Notes under the pieces: generated by a model
Seen by the model: the letters and a program-made list of their open reading frames with translations, nothing else
Database searches by the model: none
What the model was told of the DNA's origin: nothing
Program-made: the position numbers and the translations under genes
Origin: Mycobacterium terramassiliense
GTDB lineage: Bacteria; Actinomycetota; Actinomycetes; Mycobacteriales; Mycobacteriaceae
Direction: 5' to 3'
NCBI RefSeq assembly: GCF_900157385.1
Contig: NZ_LT717701.1
Span: 1 to 64,000, forward strand
DNA length: 64,000 bases
Shown here: positions 52,146 through 61,362 of the stretch, one piece after another
Numbering within the stretch: the first letter of the stretch is position 1
Layout: each line of letters opens with the position of its first letter

Positions 52146-53696
52146 TCAGCCGGCCGGTGCCAGCATCTCCTTCCATCCGTCGTCTCCTGTTTTGGTCGAG
52201 TTCTCGACGGAGTATTTCACCCCGTCGGGCCCCACCAGTTCACCGCTCTGCGGACTGTAGACGGCGGCGGGGGGCCCGCTCGGAGTGTAGACACACGGAT
52301 TGGGCTGCTGGCCGTTGCACTGCACCGTGCCGCTCCCCGGCCGCGACAACGGGTCGCTGGTCGGCGGCGGCGTGCCCGGGACGCGGTCCGACGGAGCCGG
52401 GTTGAGGCCATTGTTAATGGACGGTGCCGGAATCACCATGCCGGGCCGCACCGACTGATCGCAGCGCGCCGCGGGGGCGGGGCAGGTCAGGATCTGGTTC
52501 GGGTCCCCGTACCAGGGGTTGGTGCCCGCCGGAACGTACGGGTTGGGGTCGCGGCACTCCCGCGGCGTGGCCGCCCGCTTGCCGGGCGCGTCCGTGCACG
52601 GGATGTTGCGCGAGCCGCGCACGCTGTTGGCCGGGGTCTCCATCGGAATCTTGCAGTAGGTGCCCGACGGCAACGGCGCCAGGTTGGTGTCCGCCGGGGA
52701 CCGCCACTCCGCCGCCGGAATGAAGCCGGTCAGGCAGGGCGGGGGCTGGTTGATCGACAACGCCAGGTCGAGCGCGGCCTGGTTCGGGAACGGCGCGGCC
52801 ACCGTCTGCGCGATGGAGGCACCCTGGGGCAAGAAGACCAGCACCTGCTCAACACCGGTGTGGTAGCGCTTGAGCAGGTCGAACACGACCTCGAGGTTGG
52901 CCAGCGTCTGCGGCAGCGAGTCGCGGACGTCGTTGAAGACCGAGTTGACCTGGTCGGCCGTCGGCGCCGCCTGGCGCAGCACGCTGCGCACGTGGGTGTC
53001 CTCCCGGGCGGCCTGCGCGGACAGGTTGTTCAGGTTGCGCGCCCAACGCTCGATCGCGGCATTGGAATTGACCTGACTGTCCAGGATCGGCCCGGAGTTC
53101 TGAATGATGTCGTTGACGTCGGTGATCTGGGTTTTGAAATCACCGACGATCGCCTGGGTGGAGTCGACCAGCCGCTGCAGGGCGGGCCCCAACCCGCCGA
53201 CGGACTGCGCCGTCTCGTCGAGCAGTTGACCGATCTTCTCCTTGGGCAGCACGGCAAGCCCGCGGTTGGCGGTGTCCAGCGCCGGGCCGATCTCGGCGGG
53301 CACCGTGCCCTTGGTGATGGTCTGGCCGTCCGCGAGGTCCTTGCCCGGGTGCCCGGTCGACACCAGGTCGAGGTACTGCTCGCCGACCGCCGACACCGAG
53401 TGCACGTTGGCCACGGCATCGACCGGGATCTTGTAGCGGCTGTCGATGCTCATCGTCGCCTGCGCGCCCGTCTCGGTCGGCTCGACGTCGGTGACCTTGC
53501 CGATGGTGATGCCGCGATAGGTCACGTTCGCCGTCGGGTACAGCCCACCTGACGCGGGCAGGTCGGCCTTGAGCGTGTACCGGCCGACCCCCACCAGGCT
53601 CGGGATCTGCAGGTAGTACACGCCCAGCACCAAGATCGAGATCACGGTCAAGATGCCGAACGCGATCAGCTGGCGTCTGATGAAGGGAGTCAGCAA
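52146..53696 (-). CDS. mce1F: Mce family protein Mce1F
   Basis: A 516-aa MCE-domain protein: N-terminal anchor helix (about residues 10-32), MCE domain (38-120), helical coiled region (130-290) and a long Pro-rich C-terminal region with Cys pairs. It matches M. tuberculosis Mce1F throughout, including the KEMLAPA end. The start is TTG 53696, which overlaps the mce1E stop by seven bases; no ATG or GTG gives the conserved MLTPFIRRQ start. It is one of six subunits forming the hydrophobic tube that crosses the periplasm. Confidence 0.93.
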   Translation of the reverse strand: MLTPFIRRQLIAFGILTVISILVLGVYYLQIPSLVGVGRYTLKADLPASGGLYPTANVTYRGITIGKVTDVEPTETGAQATMSIDSRYKIPVDAVANVHSVSAVGEQYLDLVSTGHPGKDLADGQTITKGTVPAEIGPALDTANRGLAVLPKEKIGQLLDETAQSVGGLGPALQRLVDSTQAIVGDFKTQITDVNDIIQNSGPILDSQVNSNAAIERWARNLNNLSAQAAREDTHVRSVLRQAAPTADQVNSVFNDVRDSLPQTLANLEVVFDLLKRYHTGVEQVLVFLPQGASIAQTVAAPFPNQAALDLALSINQPPPCLTGFIPAAEWRSPADTNLAPLPSGTYCKIPMETPANSVRGSRNIPCTDAPGKRAATPRECRDPNPYVPAGTNPWYGDPNQILTCPAPAARCDQSVRPGMVIPAPSINNGLNPAPSDRVPGTPPPTSDPLSRPGSGTVQCNGQQPNPCVYTPSGPPAAVYSPQSGELVGPDGVKYSVENSTKTGDDGWKEMLAPAG

Positions 53697-54904
53697 TTCC
53701 TATCCGCCCTTTCCACCAGGGGACCGCCGGGCGCGTCGTTCGGGTTCGGCGTGTAGCGGACGTCGGGGATCATCGTCTCCGGGTCGCGCCCGTACGACTG
53801 CTCGAGCGCGCGCAGGGCACCCGACAACCCGGTGCCGGTGAGGAACGCATTGTCGATCGAGCTGTAAGTGACGTCCAGGGTGATCGAAATGTTCTGGTAG
53901 TCGCCGCGCATGAGCTTCGGAATCGTGTCGATGTCGTAGGGCTGCGTCAGGATCAGCTTCAGCGCCCCGATCAGGTACGGCGACGCCCGGCCGAGTTCCT
54001 TGAGCGGGCATTGCAGCGCCTGCAGATCCTGGTGCAGCGGGCCGCGCGCCTCCGACAGGTACTGGTCGGCGGCCTGGCTCAGCCGGCCGACGGAGTCGAC
54101 GGCGTTGATCAGCAGCTGCTTGGTGTCGGCGAAATGCTTGATCAGCGGCGGGAGGTCGGTCAGCGCCCGATCCAACACATCGGCCCGGCCACCCACGTAC
54201 GTCAGCAGTCGGTTGGTGGAGTCGATGGCGTGGGTGATGTCATCGCGCTGCTGGTTGAGCTGGTCGGTGAAAGTGTCCAGCTTGCCCAGGAACGCCCGGA
54301 TCTGGTTGCCCCGCCCGTTGAAGATGTTGAAGACCTCGTTCTGCAGCACCTCCAGGTTCGGGATGCCGCCGCCGCGCAGGATCAGCGACAGGCTGGCCAG
54401 GGTCTGTTCGGTGGTGGGAAACGCCGACGAGTTCTTTAGGGGAATGGTGTCGCCATCCTTGAGCTGCCCCACCGGGTTGGGCGGTGCCGCCAGCTCCACG
54501 TGCTGCGAACCCAGCAGCGAGGTCTGGCCGATCTTGGCCGTCGCGTTCTTCGGCAGCTTGACGTTCTTGTCGATCCCCAGCTTCAGCGTGGCCACCCAGT
54601 TCTTCAGCTGAATGTCCTTGATGGAGCCCACGAACACGTCGGCGACCATCACCTTGCTGTTCCCGTTGATCGCGAGCGTGTCCGGCATCTGCACGTAGAT
54701 GGTCATCGCGCCTGAGCCGCTGCCCGGGCCGCCGGGAATCGCCACGTTGGAAATCCCTTTCCAACCGCACGAGCTGAGCACCAGCGCGGCCGCCCCCAAC
54801 ACCAGCCCCTGCCAGGCGCGGTGCCGAACGATCCTCGTCACGCCCCTCACTGGCCGATTGTTCGGCTTGCTCCTCGCGCGTACCGCGCTCCTCGCGCCCC
54901 TCAC
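53690..54904 (-). CDS. mce1E: Mce lipoprotein Mce1E (LprK)
   Basis: A 404-aa lipoprotein with lipobox LSSC46, then MCE domain and helical region; it ends GGPLVERADRNC like M. tuberculosis Mce1E. The GTG at 54904 overlaps the mce1D stop and has AGGGGG upstream. However, a 54-bp in-frame insertion repeats the start region, so GTG 54850 or 54841 would give a more ordinary signal peptide of 24-27 residues. The lipidated subunit likely sits at the tip of the Mce1 tube. Confidence 0.92.
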   Translation of the reverse strand: MRGARSAVRARSKPNNRPVRGVTRIVRHRAWQGLVLGAAALVLSSCGWKGISNVAIPGGPGSGSGAMTIYVQMPDTLAINGNSKVMVADVFVGSIKDIQLKNWVATLKLGIDKNVKLPKNATAKIGQTSLLGSQHVELAAPPNPVGQLKDGDTIPLKNSSAFPTTEQTLASLSLILRGGGIPNLEVLQNEVFNIFNGRGNQIRAFLGKLDTFTDQLNQQRDDITHAIDSTNRLLTYVGGRADVLDRALTDLPPLIKHFADTKQLLINAVDSVGRLSQAADQYLSEARGPLHQDLQALQCPLKELGRASPYLIGALKLILTQPYDIDTIPKLMRGDYQNISITLDVTYSSIDNAFLTGTGLSGALRALEQSYGRDPETMIPDVRYTPNPNDAPGGPLVERADRNC

Positions 54905-54909
54905 TGGCC
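54841..54909 (-). repeat. 54-bp in-frame duplication at the mce1D/mce1E start
   Basis: CGCCCCTCACTGGCC occurs at 54841-54855 and again at 54895-54909, exactly 54 bases apart. Each copy carries a GTG start (54850 and 54904). The sequence between contains GCTCCTCGCG twice. It resembles a short MIRU-type insert at a stop/start overlap, but I could not match it to a known class. Confidence 0.75.
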
Positions 54910-56520
54910 ACCCCCTAGGTCAGCCGCGGCGGGCGCCGCCGGCCCACCGGCGTTGGGCGCCGGCGCCGCTACGGGTGCGGGCGTCGGAGCGACCGGGCCG
55001 GGGAGCACCTCCGGCCCCGGCGGCGGCGGGGGTATCGGCACCTGCGGGGGGTTTTGACCGATCACCGGCGAGGGGCCCTCGTCGTAGGCGTTCGGCGGTC
55101 CGGGCGGGGTGTGGAGAGTCGACTGCACGGGCGGAATGTTGGGCCCGCCCATCAGTTCGGCAAGCGACTCAGGCGTCATCAGGCCTTGCGTGATCGGTCC
55201 CACCTGCTGCCCCTGCATGCCGGGGGCCACGATCCACCCGTGTTCGGTGTTGCGGTGCGACGTCGGCGTATCCGGTGACCAGATGCCCGGGACGGTGGTG
55301 TCCTTATATCCGTCCGGTGGATGCAGGCGAGGCTCGGAGTAGGCGACCTCCTTGGGCAGCGTCTCGGCCGTGCTGGCTACGTTGAGGCCGAACGGCAAGT
55401 AGTTGAACTTGATCGCGTCGAGGATCGGCGCCAGGTATTGCGCGCACAGCTCAGCGGAGTCCTGGTAACCCAGCCGGCTGCCGGCCTGAATCGAGCTGCA
55501 GATGAACTGCATCGGGTTGGCGAAGTTGGTGATCGCCGGGACGGCCACCACCGACCCGTGCGTCGGGTGGTAGATCTGGTTGATGTTCGCCGCGGCCGTC
55601 GGGAGGACGTGCAGGGCGGTCTCCAGACCGTTCAGCGGGTCCGGCTGAAGCAGCGTGTTCGTCGCCGTCGCCAGGTTGTTGACGTCGTGGGTCAGCACCT
55701 CGCGGTTCTGGTCGAGCCAGGGCCGCACGGTCTTGAGCAGGCCGTCGAACTGCGTGATCGCGTCGGCCAAGGCGCCGTCGGAGCTGGCGAGCCGGCCGGT
55801 GACGTCGGCCAGGTTCTGGTTCAGCGCGACGAACTGCTGATCGTCGGCGTGCAGGGCGTTGACGAACAGCGCCAGGCTGCGCACCACCGCAAAGAAGTCG
55901 CCACGCCCCTCGTTCAGCGCGGTCAACGCCTGCGACAGGCTGTTCAGCGTGGTGTTGATCTGCTTGCCCTTGCCGGCCAAGCCGTTCGCGTAGGACTCGA
56001 TGACCTCACCGAACGGGCCCTTGGGCTGCTCGGGCGTCGGACCCAGCTTTGAGATGATGTTGGTGATGCTGTTGCGCAGGGTGTCCCACTCCACCGGCAC
56101 CTGTGTGCGCTCTTCCGGGATCACCGCGTCGTCGCCAAGCACGGGCCCGCCCTTGTAGGCCGGCTCCAGCTGGATCGCGCGCGAGGCCACCAGGGTGGGG
56201 TTGAGGATCACCGCCGACGCGTTGGCGGGCACCTTGTACTTGTTCTGGTAGTGGAAGGTGACCTTCATCTTGTCGCCGGCCGGCTCGATCTTGTCGATCG
56301 TGCCCACCCGCAGCCCCATGATCTGGACCTTGTCGCCCGGATACAGCGCGTTGGCCGCCGGGAAGTAGGCGACGACGGTGTTGTTCGTCAGCTTCTGGTA
56401 GAGCCGCCAGCCGACGAACGCCAGCACCAACGCCAGCACAATCACCAGCGAGCCGATGATCACCGACGTCCGGGACAGCTTCGGCAGCCGGATGTTGCGG
56501 ACATCAAAGATGGTGCTCAA
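54901..56520 (-). CDS. mce1D: Mce family protein Mce1D
   Basis: A 539-aa protein with anchor helix (about residues 20-42), MCE domain (about 48-130), a long helical section and a C-terminal Pro/Ala/Gly-rich tail. Conserved segments such as PGDKVQIMGLRVGTIDKIEP are present. The ATG overlaps the mce1C stop by four bases. It is a tube subunit of the fatty-acid/mycolate importer. Confidence 0.93.
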   Translation of the reverse strand: MSTIFDVRNIRLPKLSRTSVIIGSLVIVLALVLAFVGWRLYQKLTNNTVVAYFPAANALYPGDKVQIMGLRVGTIDKIEPAGDKMKVTFHYQNKYKVPANASAVILNPTLVASRAIQLEPAYKGGPVLGDDAVIPEERTQVPVEWDTLRNSITNIISKLGPTPEQPKGPFGEVIESYANGLAGKGKQINTTLNSLSQALTALNEGRGDFFAVVRSLALFVNALHADDQQFVALNQNLADVTGRLASSDGALADAITQFDGLLKTVRPWLDQNREVLTHDVNNLATATNTLLQPDPLNGLETALHVLPTAAANINQIYHPTHGSVVAVPAITNFANPMQFICSSIQAGSRLGYQDSAELCAQYLAPILDAIKFNYLPFGLNVASTAETLPKEVAYSEPRLHPPDGYKDTTVPGIWSPDTPTSHRNTEHGWIVAPGMQGQQVGPITQGLMTPESLAELMGGPNIPPVQSTLHTPPGPPNAYDEGPSPVIGQNPPQVPIPPPPPGPEVLPGPVAPTPAPVAAPAPNAGGPAAPAAADLGGGQ

Positions 56521-58106
56521 TTCTGGCTACCTCCCGTGATGCCGCTGCCTCCCGTGCCGCCGGGGTTGATGAACGGTGCCGGCAGCTGGATCCCCGGCCC
56601 GGGCGGTGCCGGTGGTCCGGGCGGCAGGGCGGGCGCGAACGTCGACGGGGGCGGTGTCGGACCAGCCGGCCCCAGGTTCTCGGTGCGCGCGCCTGGGGGT
56701 GCCTGAGTCGGCAGCGGCACCGGCGTGCCCGGAACGTTCGGCGGCGGGTCACCCGGCCGGCCGGCGATGTTGATGCCAGGGGTGGGCGGCAGCCCGTCGG
56801 GGTTCGGCGGAGACGTCGCGACGTCGACGGGCGCCGGGAAACCCACTCCACCGAACGGGCCGATGGACGCGCCCGCGCACGGCAGCGGGTTCCACGGCCG
56901 CGGCAGGCCCTCGTCGCCGACGGTGACGTTGCCACCGGGGTTGGCCGGCGTGTACGAGCACGGCGACCCGGGCGGGACTGCCGGACCGGGGTGCTCGGGC
57001 GTGCCCTCCAGCGCCGGCGGCGCCGGCGGCGGCGCGCCGTTGGGCTGCCGGGTGCCGTTCGGGTCGGGCCACCGGAATTCCGGCAGACCCGCGCTGCGCC
57101 AGAAGTTCTCGGGGTCAATGCCGCGCTTCTTGAACGCGGCGTCGATGAAGGGCTGCACGATCTGACCGGGAAACAGGTTGTGCAGCACCACCTTGAAGAA
57201 CGGTCCGGACGCGATGGCCTCGTTCAACGACGGCAGGAATTTGCCGACCTCGGTGAAACCGGCGGCGAGGTCGTCCTTGCGCTGGACCAGGATGTCGCTG
57301 ACCGTGCGCAACTGCTCGAGCACGTGGTTGAGGTTGGGGTTGTCGTTGATGAAGCCCTTGATCTGTTCGGAGAAGGCGGCGATGTTGCCTAGCAGCGCGT
57401 TGATCGCCTGGCCGCGCTCGTTGAACGCGGCCAGCAACACCTTCGCGTTCACCAGCAGCCGGTCGATCTGCTCGCTGCGATCCCCCAGGATGCCGGCCAC
57501 CTGATTGGCCTGCGCGAGCAGGTGCTTGACCTCCTCGTCGCGCTTGCCGATGGTGTCAGAGAACTTGGCCACCCCATCGAGCGCGGAACTCAGGTGCGGG
57601 TAGGTCTGATCGATCGTCTCCGAGAGCACGTGCAGCGACTGCTTGACCGTGTCGATGTCCCAACCCTGCGCGGCCTTGGTCACGTCGAAGAACGCGTCGT
57701 AGATCTGGTAGGGCGTGGTGCTCTGCCCGATCGGCAACGACGCCCCGGGCCGCAGCTCCTGGCTGCCCCGGTTCTCGATCTCGAGGACCTTCTTGCCCAA
57801 GATGGTGTCGGTCTTGATCGCCAGCCGGCTCTCGGTGCCGATCCGTTGGGTGCCGAGATTGAATTTGATCAGGATGTGGTCGCCGTCGATCTTGAGGCTT
57901 TCGATCTTCCCGACGTCCATGCCGGCGATGCGCACCTTGTCGCCGGTGCTGATGCCGCCGGTGTCGGTGAACTGCCCGTAGTAGTGCGGTCGGGCCATCA
58001 GCATCGGCACGCTGGTGAAGCTCTGACCGACGCCGATGACGAGCAGCGTCACGATGATGCCCATCAGGCCGATGCGCATCCGGTTGGGGGGTTCCAGCGT
58101 CCTCAT
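56517..58106 (-). CDS. mce1C: Mce family protein Mce1C
   Basis: A 529-aa protein. The N-terminal MRTLEPPNRMRIGLMG leads into one helix, then the MCE domain (about residues 38-118), the helical needle region and a Pro-rich tail of about 180 residues ending PFINPGGTGGSG. ATG 58106 overlaps the mce1B stop (ATGA) and matches the M. tuberculosis start; ATG 58118 is upstream but not conserved. Confidence 0.93.
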   Translation of the reverse strand: MRTLEPPNRMRIGLMGIIVTLLVIGVGQSFTSVPMLMARPHYYGQFTDTGGISTGDKVRIAGMDVGKIESLKIDGDHILIKFNLGTQRIGTESRLAIKTDTILGKKVLEIENRGSQELRPGASLPIGQSTTPYQIYDAFFDVTKAAQGWDIDTVKQSLHVLSETIDQTYPHLSSALDGVAKFSDTIGKRDEEVKHLLAQANQVAGILGDRSEQIDRLLVNAKVLLAAFNERGQAINALLGNIAAFSEQIKGFINDNPNLNHVLEQLRTVSDILVQRKDDLAAGFTEVGKFLPSLNEAIASGPFFKVVLHNLFPGQIVQPFIDAAFKKRGIDPENFWRSAGLPEFRWPDPNGTRQPNGAPPPAPPALEGTPEHPGPAVPPGSPCSYTPANPGGNVTVGDEGLPRPWNPLPCAGASIGPFGGVGFPAPVDVATSPPNPDGLPPTPGINIAGRPGDPPPNVPGTPVPLPTQAPPGARTENLGPAGPTPPPSTFAPALPPGPPAPPGPGIQLPAPFINPGGTGGSGITGGSQN

Positions 58107-59143
58107 TGCGGCGTGCACCTACCCGTCGGCTGCGAGAAGAGCTTGACCGTGCGCACCGGCCCACCGGCCTGCAACCCGTTGATCTTGAGGGTGATGTCGC
58201 AGGCGTAGAAGTTGACGAAGTCGCCGTAGGAACCGATGGTGCGCCCGATCATGTTCAGCGCGGTCGGCACCTTGTGGATGAAGTCGTTCAGCTGCTCGCG
58301 CTGATCGATGAGCGGCTGCTGGACGGCGTCGAGGTAGTTCAGGGTGCTGTGCAGCAACCCGCGGTCCTCGGCCAGCAGGTCGGCCACCGTCCCGGCGGCG
58401 TTGCTGATATGCGCGGTTCCGCCGGCCAGCTGGTCACTGTGGTTCTTCAGCCCGGTGATCAAGCCCTCGAGGTTGTTGACGGTCTGATCGAATTGCTGGC
58501 GATGCCGGACCGTGGTGTCCAGAACGACGTTCAGGTTCTTGATCACCTCACCGATGGCCTGGTCGCGCTGCCCGAGCTGAGAGGTCAGCTGCGCGGTGTT
58601 GTCGAGGATGTCGTTGATGGTGCCGCCCTGCCCCTGGAACACCGTGATCAGCGCGGTCGCGATGGTGTTGACCTTCTGCGGGTCCAGCGCCCGAAACAGC
58701 GGCTTGAAACCGCCGATCAGCGCGTCGAGGTCGAGCGCCGGCGAGGTCCGCGACGCGGGGATGAAGCCCCCCGGGGGCATCACCTTCTCGGAACCCTCGC
58801 CCTCGCCGCGCTTGAGCTCCAGGTAGCGGTTGCCGATCAGGTCGAGGTAACGGATCTGCGCGGTCGTCGACTGGTACAGCGGAATCGAACGGTCCACGCT
58901 GAAGTCCACCCGGGCGCGCCTACCGCCGTCGACCAGCTTGATCGAACTGACCTTGCCGATCTCCACGCCCGAGGCCCGGACGAACTGGCCCTGCCGCAGC
59001 CCGCTGACGTTGGTGAATTCCGCGGAGTACCCGTAGGTGCGGTCGAAGCGCATCTGACCGAACACCACGATGATCATCACAGTGAAGATCAGCAGCACCA
59101 GCGAGAAGATGCTGAGTCGGACGATGGTTCCGGAGATTTTCAT
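58103..59143 (-). CDS. mce1B: Mce family protein Mce1B
   Basis: A 346-aa protein, the shortest Mce1 subunit. It has a helix at about residues 8-30, MCE domain (35-115) and helical region, ending without a long Pro-rich tail. Start overlaps mce1A stop by four bases. Conserved GLRQGQFVRASGVEIGKV is present. Confidence 0.93.
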   Translation of the reverse strand: MKISGTIVRLSIFSLVLLIFTVMIIVVFGQMRFDRTYGYSAEFTNVSGLRQGQFVRASGVEIGKVSSIKLVDGGRRARVDFSVDRSIPLYQSTTAQIRYLDLIGNRYLELKRGEGEGSEKVMPPGGFIPASRTSPALDLDALIGGFKPLFRALDPQKVNTIATALITVFQGQGGTINDILDNTAQLTSQLGQRDQAIGEVIKNLNVVLDTTVRHRQQFDQTVNNLEGLITGLKNHSDQLAGGTAHISNAAGTVADLLAEDRGLLHSTLNYLDAVQQPLIDQREQLNDFIHKVPTALNMIGRTIGSYGDFVNFYACDITLKINGLQAGGPVRTVKLFSQPTGRCTPQ

Positions 59144-60489
59144 GGGTTGATCGTGTTATCCCCTACTTGGCGGCCCCAGACGTACTCGATCGCGTACGGG
59201 GAACCGGTGTCGAGGTGGTTGTACGGCGCGATGCTGTTGCCGGAGTCCATCACCAACTCGGGCGCGGGCCACAGGTCGTGGGTGATGTGCTGCCAGCAAC
59301 CCGGCGCGCCGCCGGGCCCGCCGCGTGCGTTCACGCGCGGCAGGTTCTCGGGCCACACGTACGGGTTCGGCGCCCCGCCGATCAGAGTGGCGATGTTGCC
59401 CAAGGCCGAAAGTCCTTGGGTGGGCAGCGCGAAGATTCCGATCAGGCCGACGAGGGTCACCGCCGACACCGGATTGAGCAATAAGCCCAGCCCGGACAGC
59501 AGCTTCGTGTCGGCGTTGAGCGAATAGCCGTTGCCGCCGAGGAAGCTCCGGGCCGTGGGCTCGATGTCGTGGTAGTTGCGGACGGTGCAGAACAGCTCGG
59601 GACTGTAGGTGTCCAGCAGCTGGGCCGTGGGCACCAGGTCCTTGGCACCCCGCGCCAGGTAGGGCCCGCCCTTCTCGAAGATGTCGGCGCCGGTGTTGCC
59701 GAAGCCGGCCGCCGACAGCAACGCCTGGTCGAGGTCCTTCTGCTGCGCGTTGATCGTGCGCGACGTGACGACGGCGTTGTTGAGGAAGTCGAACAGGTCC
59801 GGCGCGGCGTTGGCGTAGGTGTCGCCGAGACCCGCGAGCTGGCGGATGTCGTGACGGGCCTGGGGCATCTGCGGGTTGACGTCGTCGAGGATCGCGTTGG
59901 CGTTGACGACCGACTGACCGAACCGATCACCCAACCCGGTCAGCGCCTGCGCGGCGGCGCTCAGCGTCAGGTTCAGCTTGACCGGATCCACCTGCTGCGC
60001 GATCTCGGTGATGGTCTGGAACAGCGTGTTGATCTCCGTCGTCACCGACCTGGCGTCGATCACGGTCTGCGGCGTGATCCGTTGCGGGGACGGGTTTTTC
60101 GGCGTCGTCAACGACACATACTTGCCGCCGAACACCGTGGTCGCCTTGATGTCGGCGTTCACGTTCGACGGGATCAGCTGGAGGTATCTCGGATATACGT
60201 CGAGGCTGAACTTGGCCGCCGGCTTTCCGTCCTTGACGACCTCCGAGATGTTGGCGACCCGGCCGATCTCCACCCCGTTGTAGGTGACCTTGGAGCCGGG
60301 ATCCATGACCAGCCCGGCCCGGGAGGCCACCATCGTCAGGTGTTCCTTCTTGGTGAAGTCCCCCCGGAACTGCCCGTAGACCAAAACAAGAGCCACCGCC
60401 GCGGCGACCAGCATCGCGACCCCGGCCAGCTTGTACGGCGGGTTGCGCGCGGGATTGATCTTTCCGGGTTGCCCTGTCGTGGTGGTCAT
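59140..60489 (-). CDS. mce1A: Mce family protein Mce1A
   Basis: A 449-aa protein with anchor helix (about residues 22-42) and MCE domain (about 48-130) carrying AGLVMDPGSKVTYNGVEIG, then helical and C-terminal regions. ATG 60489, two bases after the yrbE1B stop, matches M. tuberculosis; the longer frame to 60648 lies inside yrbE1B. In M. tuberculosis Mce1A is also known as the entry-associated antigen, but its main role is as a transporter subunit. Confidence 0.93.
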   Translation of the reverse strand: MTTTTGQPGKINPARNPPYKLAGVAMLVAAAVALVLVYGQFRGDFTKKEHLTMVASRAGLVMDPGSKVTYNGVEIGRVANISEVVKDGKPAAKFSLDVYPRYLQLIPSNVNADIKATTVFGGKYVSLTTPKNPSPQRITPQTVIDARSVTTEINTLFQTITEIAQQVDPVKLNLTLSAAAQALTGLGDRFGQSVVNANAILDDVNPQMPQARHDIRQLAGLGDTYANAAPDLFDFLNNAVVTSRTINAQQKDLDQALLSAAGFGNTGADIFEKGGPYLARGAKDLVPTAQLLDTYSPELFCTVRNYHDIEPTARSFLGGNGYSLNADTKLLSGLGLLLNPVSAVTLVGLIGIFALPTQGLSALGNIATLIGGAPNPYVWPENLPRVNARGGPGGAPGCWQHITHDLWPAPELVMDSGNSIAPYNHLDTGSPYAIEYVWGRQVGDNTINP

Positions 60490-60491
60490 GG

Positions 60492-61361
60492 CTACACCGT
60501 TAAAGCGAAGTTCGGGTTGACGCCGTAAAGCGCCAACGCTGCGGCCAAAACGACAACCTGCACCGATACCAGCGAGAAGCGCATCGATCGGCCGACGGCC
60601 TCGCCGACGCCGACGGGCCCGCCGCCGGCGTTGTATCCGTAGAAGCAATGGGTGATCATCACCACCGCCGTGATGATGATGGCCTCGACGAACGACCAGA
60701 ACACGTCGTCGGGGCGCAGGAACGTCCGGAAGTAGTGCTCGTAGGTGCCGTGCGACTGCCCGTAGATCACGGTCGTGGTGATCTGCGGTGACAGGAACGA
60801 CATGATCATGGCCAGCGAGTACAGCGGGATGATCACCACCAGGCCCGCCATGATCCGGGTGGTCGCCAGGAACGAGATCGACTTGATGCCCATCACCTCG
60901 AGGGCGTCGATCTCTTCGCTGATCCGCATGGCCCCCAGCTCCGCGGTGGCGCCGGCCCCGACCGTGGCGGCCATCGAGATGCCGGTCACGACGGGTGCGG
61001 CGATGCGCACGTTGATCAGCGCGGCGAAGAAGCCGGTGAACGCCTCGACGCCGATGTTGCCCAGGGACGCGAACCCCTGGATGGCGACCAGGGAGCTACC
61101 GGACAGCGTCACGAAACCGACGATGGCGACGGTGCCGCCGACGACGGCCATCGCGCCGGTGCCCATGCCGATCTGGGCGATCAGCCGCAGGGTCTCCTTG
61201 CGGTAATTGCGCAGGGCGTGCGGGATGTGCCCGAGGGCGACCACGCCGAACCAGCCCATCTGCCCGATGTCGTCGAGCCCGCGACCGAAGGCACCGCCGT
61301 AGCGGTTCAAATTTTCGGCCGCGCGCGGGAAGCGCGAGCGCAGAACCGTACCGGTCGACAT
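60492..61361 (-). CDS. yrbE1B: Mce1 ABC-type permease YrbE1B
   Basis: A 289-aa MlaE-family permease with five to six helices. The conserved cytoplasmic coupling region MRISEEIDALEVMGI contacts the MceG ATPase (encoded elsewhere). ATG 61361 gives the conserved MSTGTVLRSRFPRA start, one base after the yrbE1A stop; ATG 61388 is less likely. Confidence 0.93.
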   Translation of the reverse strand: MSTGTVLRSRFPRAAENLNRYGGAFGRGLDDIGQMGWFGVVALGHIPHALRNYRKETLRLIAQIGMGTGAMAVVGGTVAIVGFVTLSGSSLVAIQGFASLGNIGVEAFTGFFAALINVRIAAPVVTGISMAATVGAGATAELGAMRISEEIDALEVMGIKSISFLATTRIMAGLVVIIPLYSLAMIMSFLSPQITTTVIYGQSHGTYEHYFRTFLRPDDVFWSFVEAIIITAVVMITHCFYGYNAGGGPVGVGEAVGRSMRFSLVSVQVVVLAAALALYGVNPNFALTV

Positions 61362-61362
61362 G

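Noticed and set aside
51864..53552. 562-codon plus-strand frame opposite mam1A/mce1F
   Set aside because: Begins with translated copies of the 18-bp repeat and continues as Arg/Val/Gly-rich shadow of mce1F.
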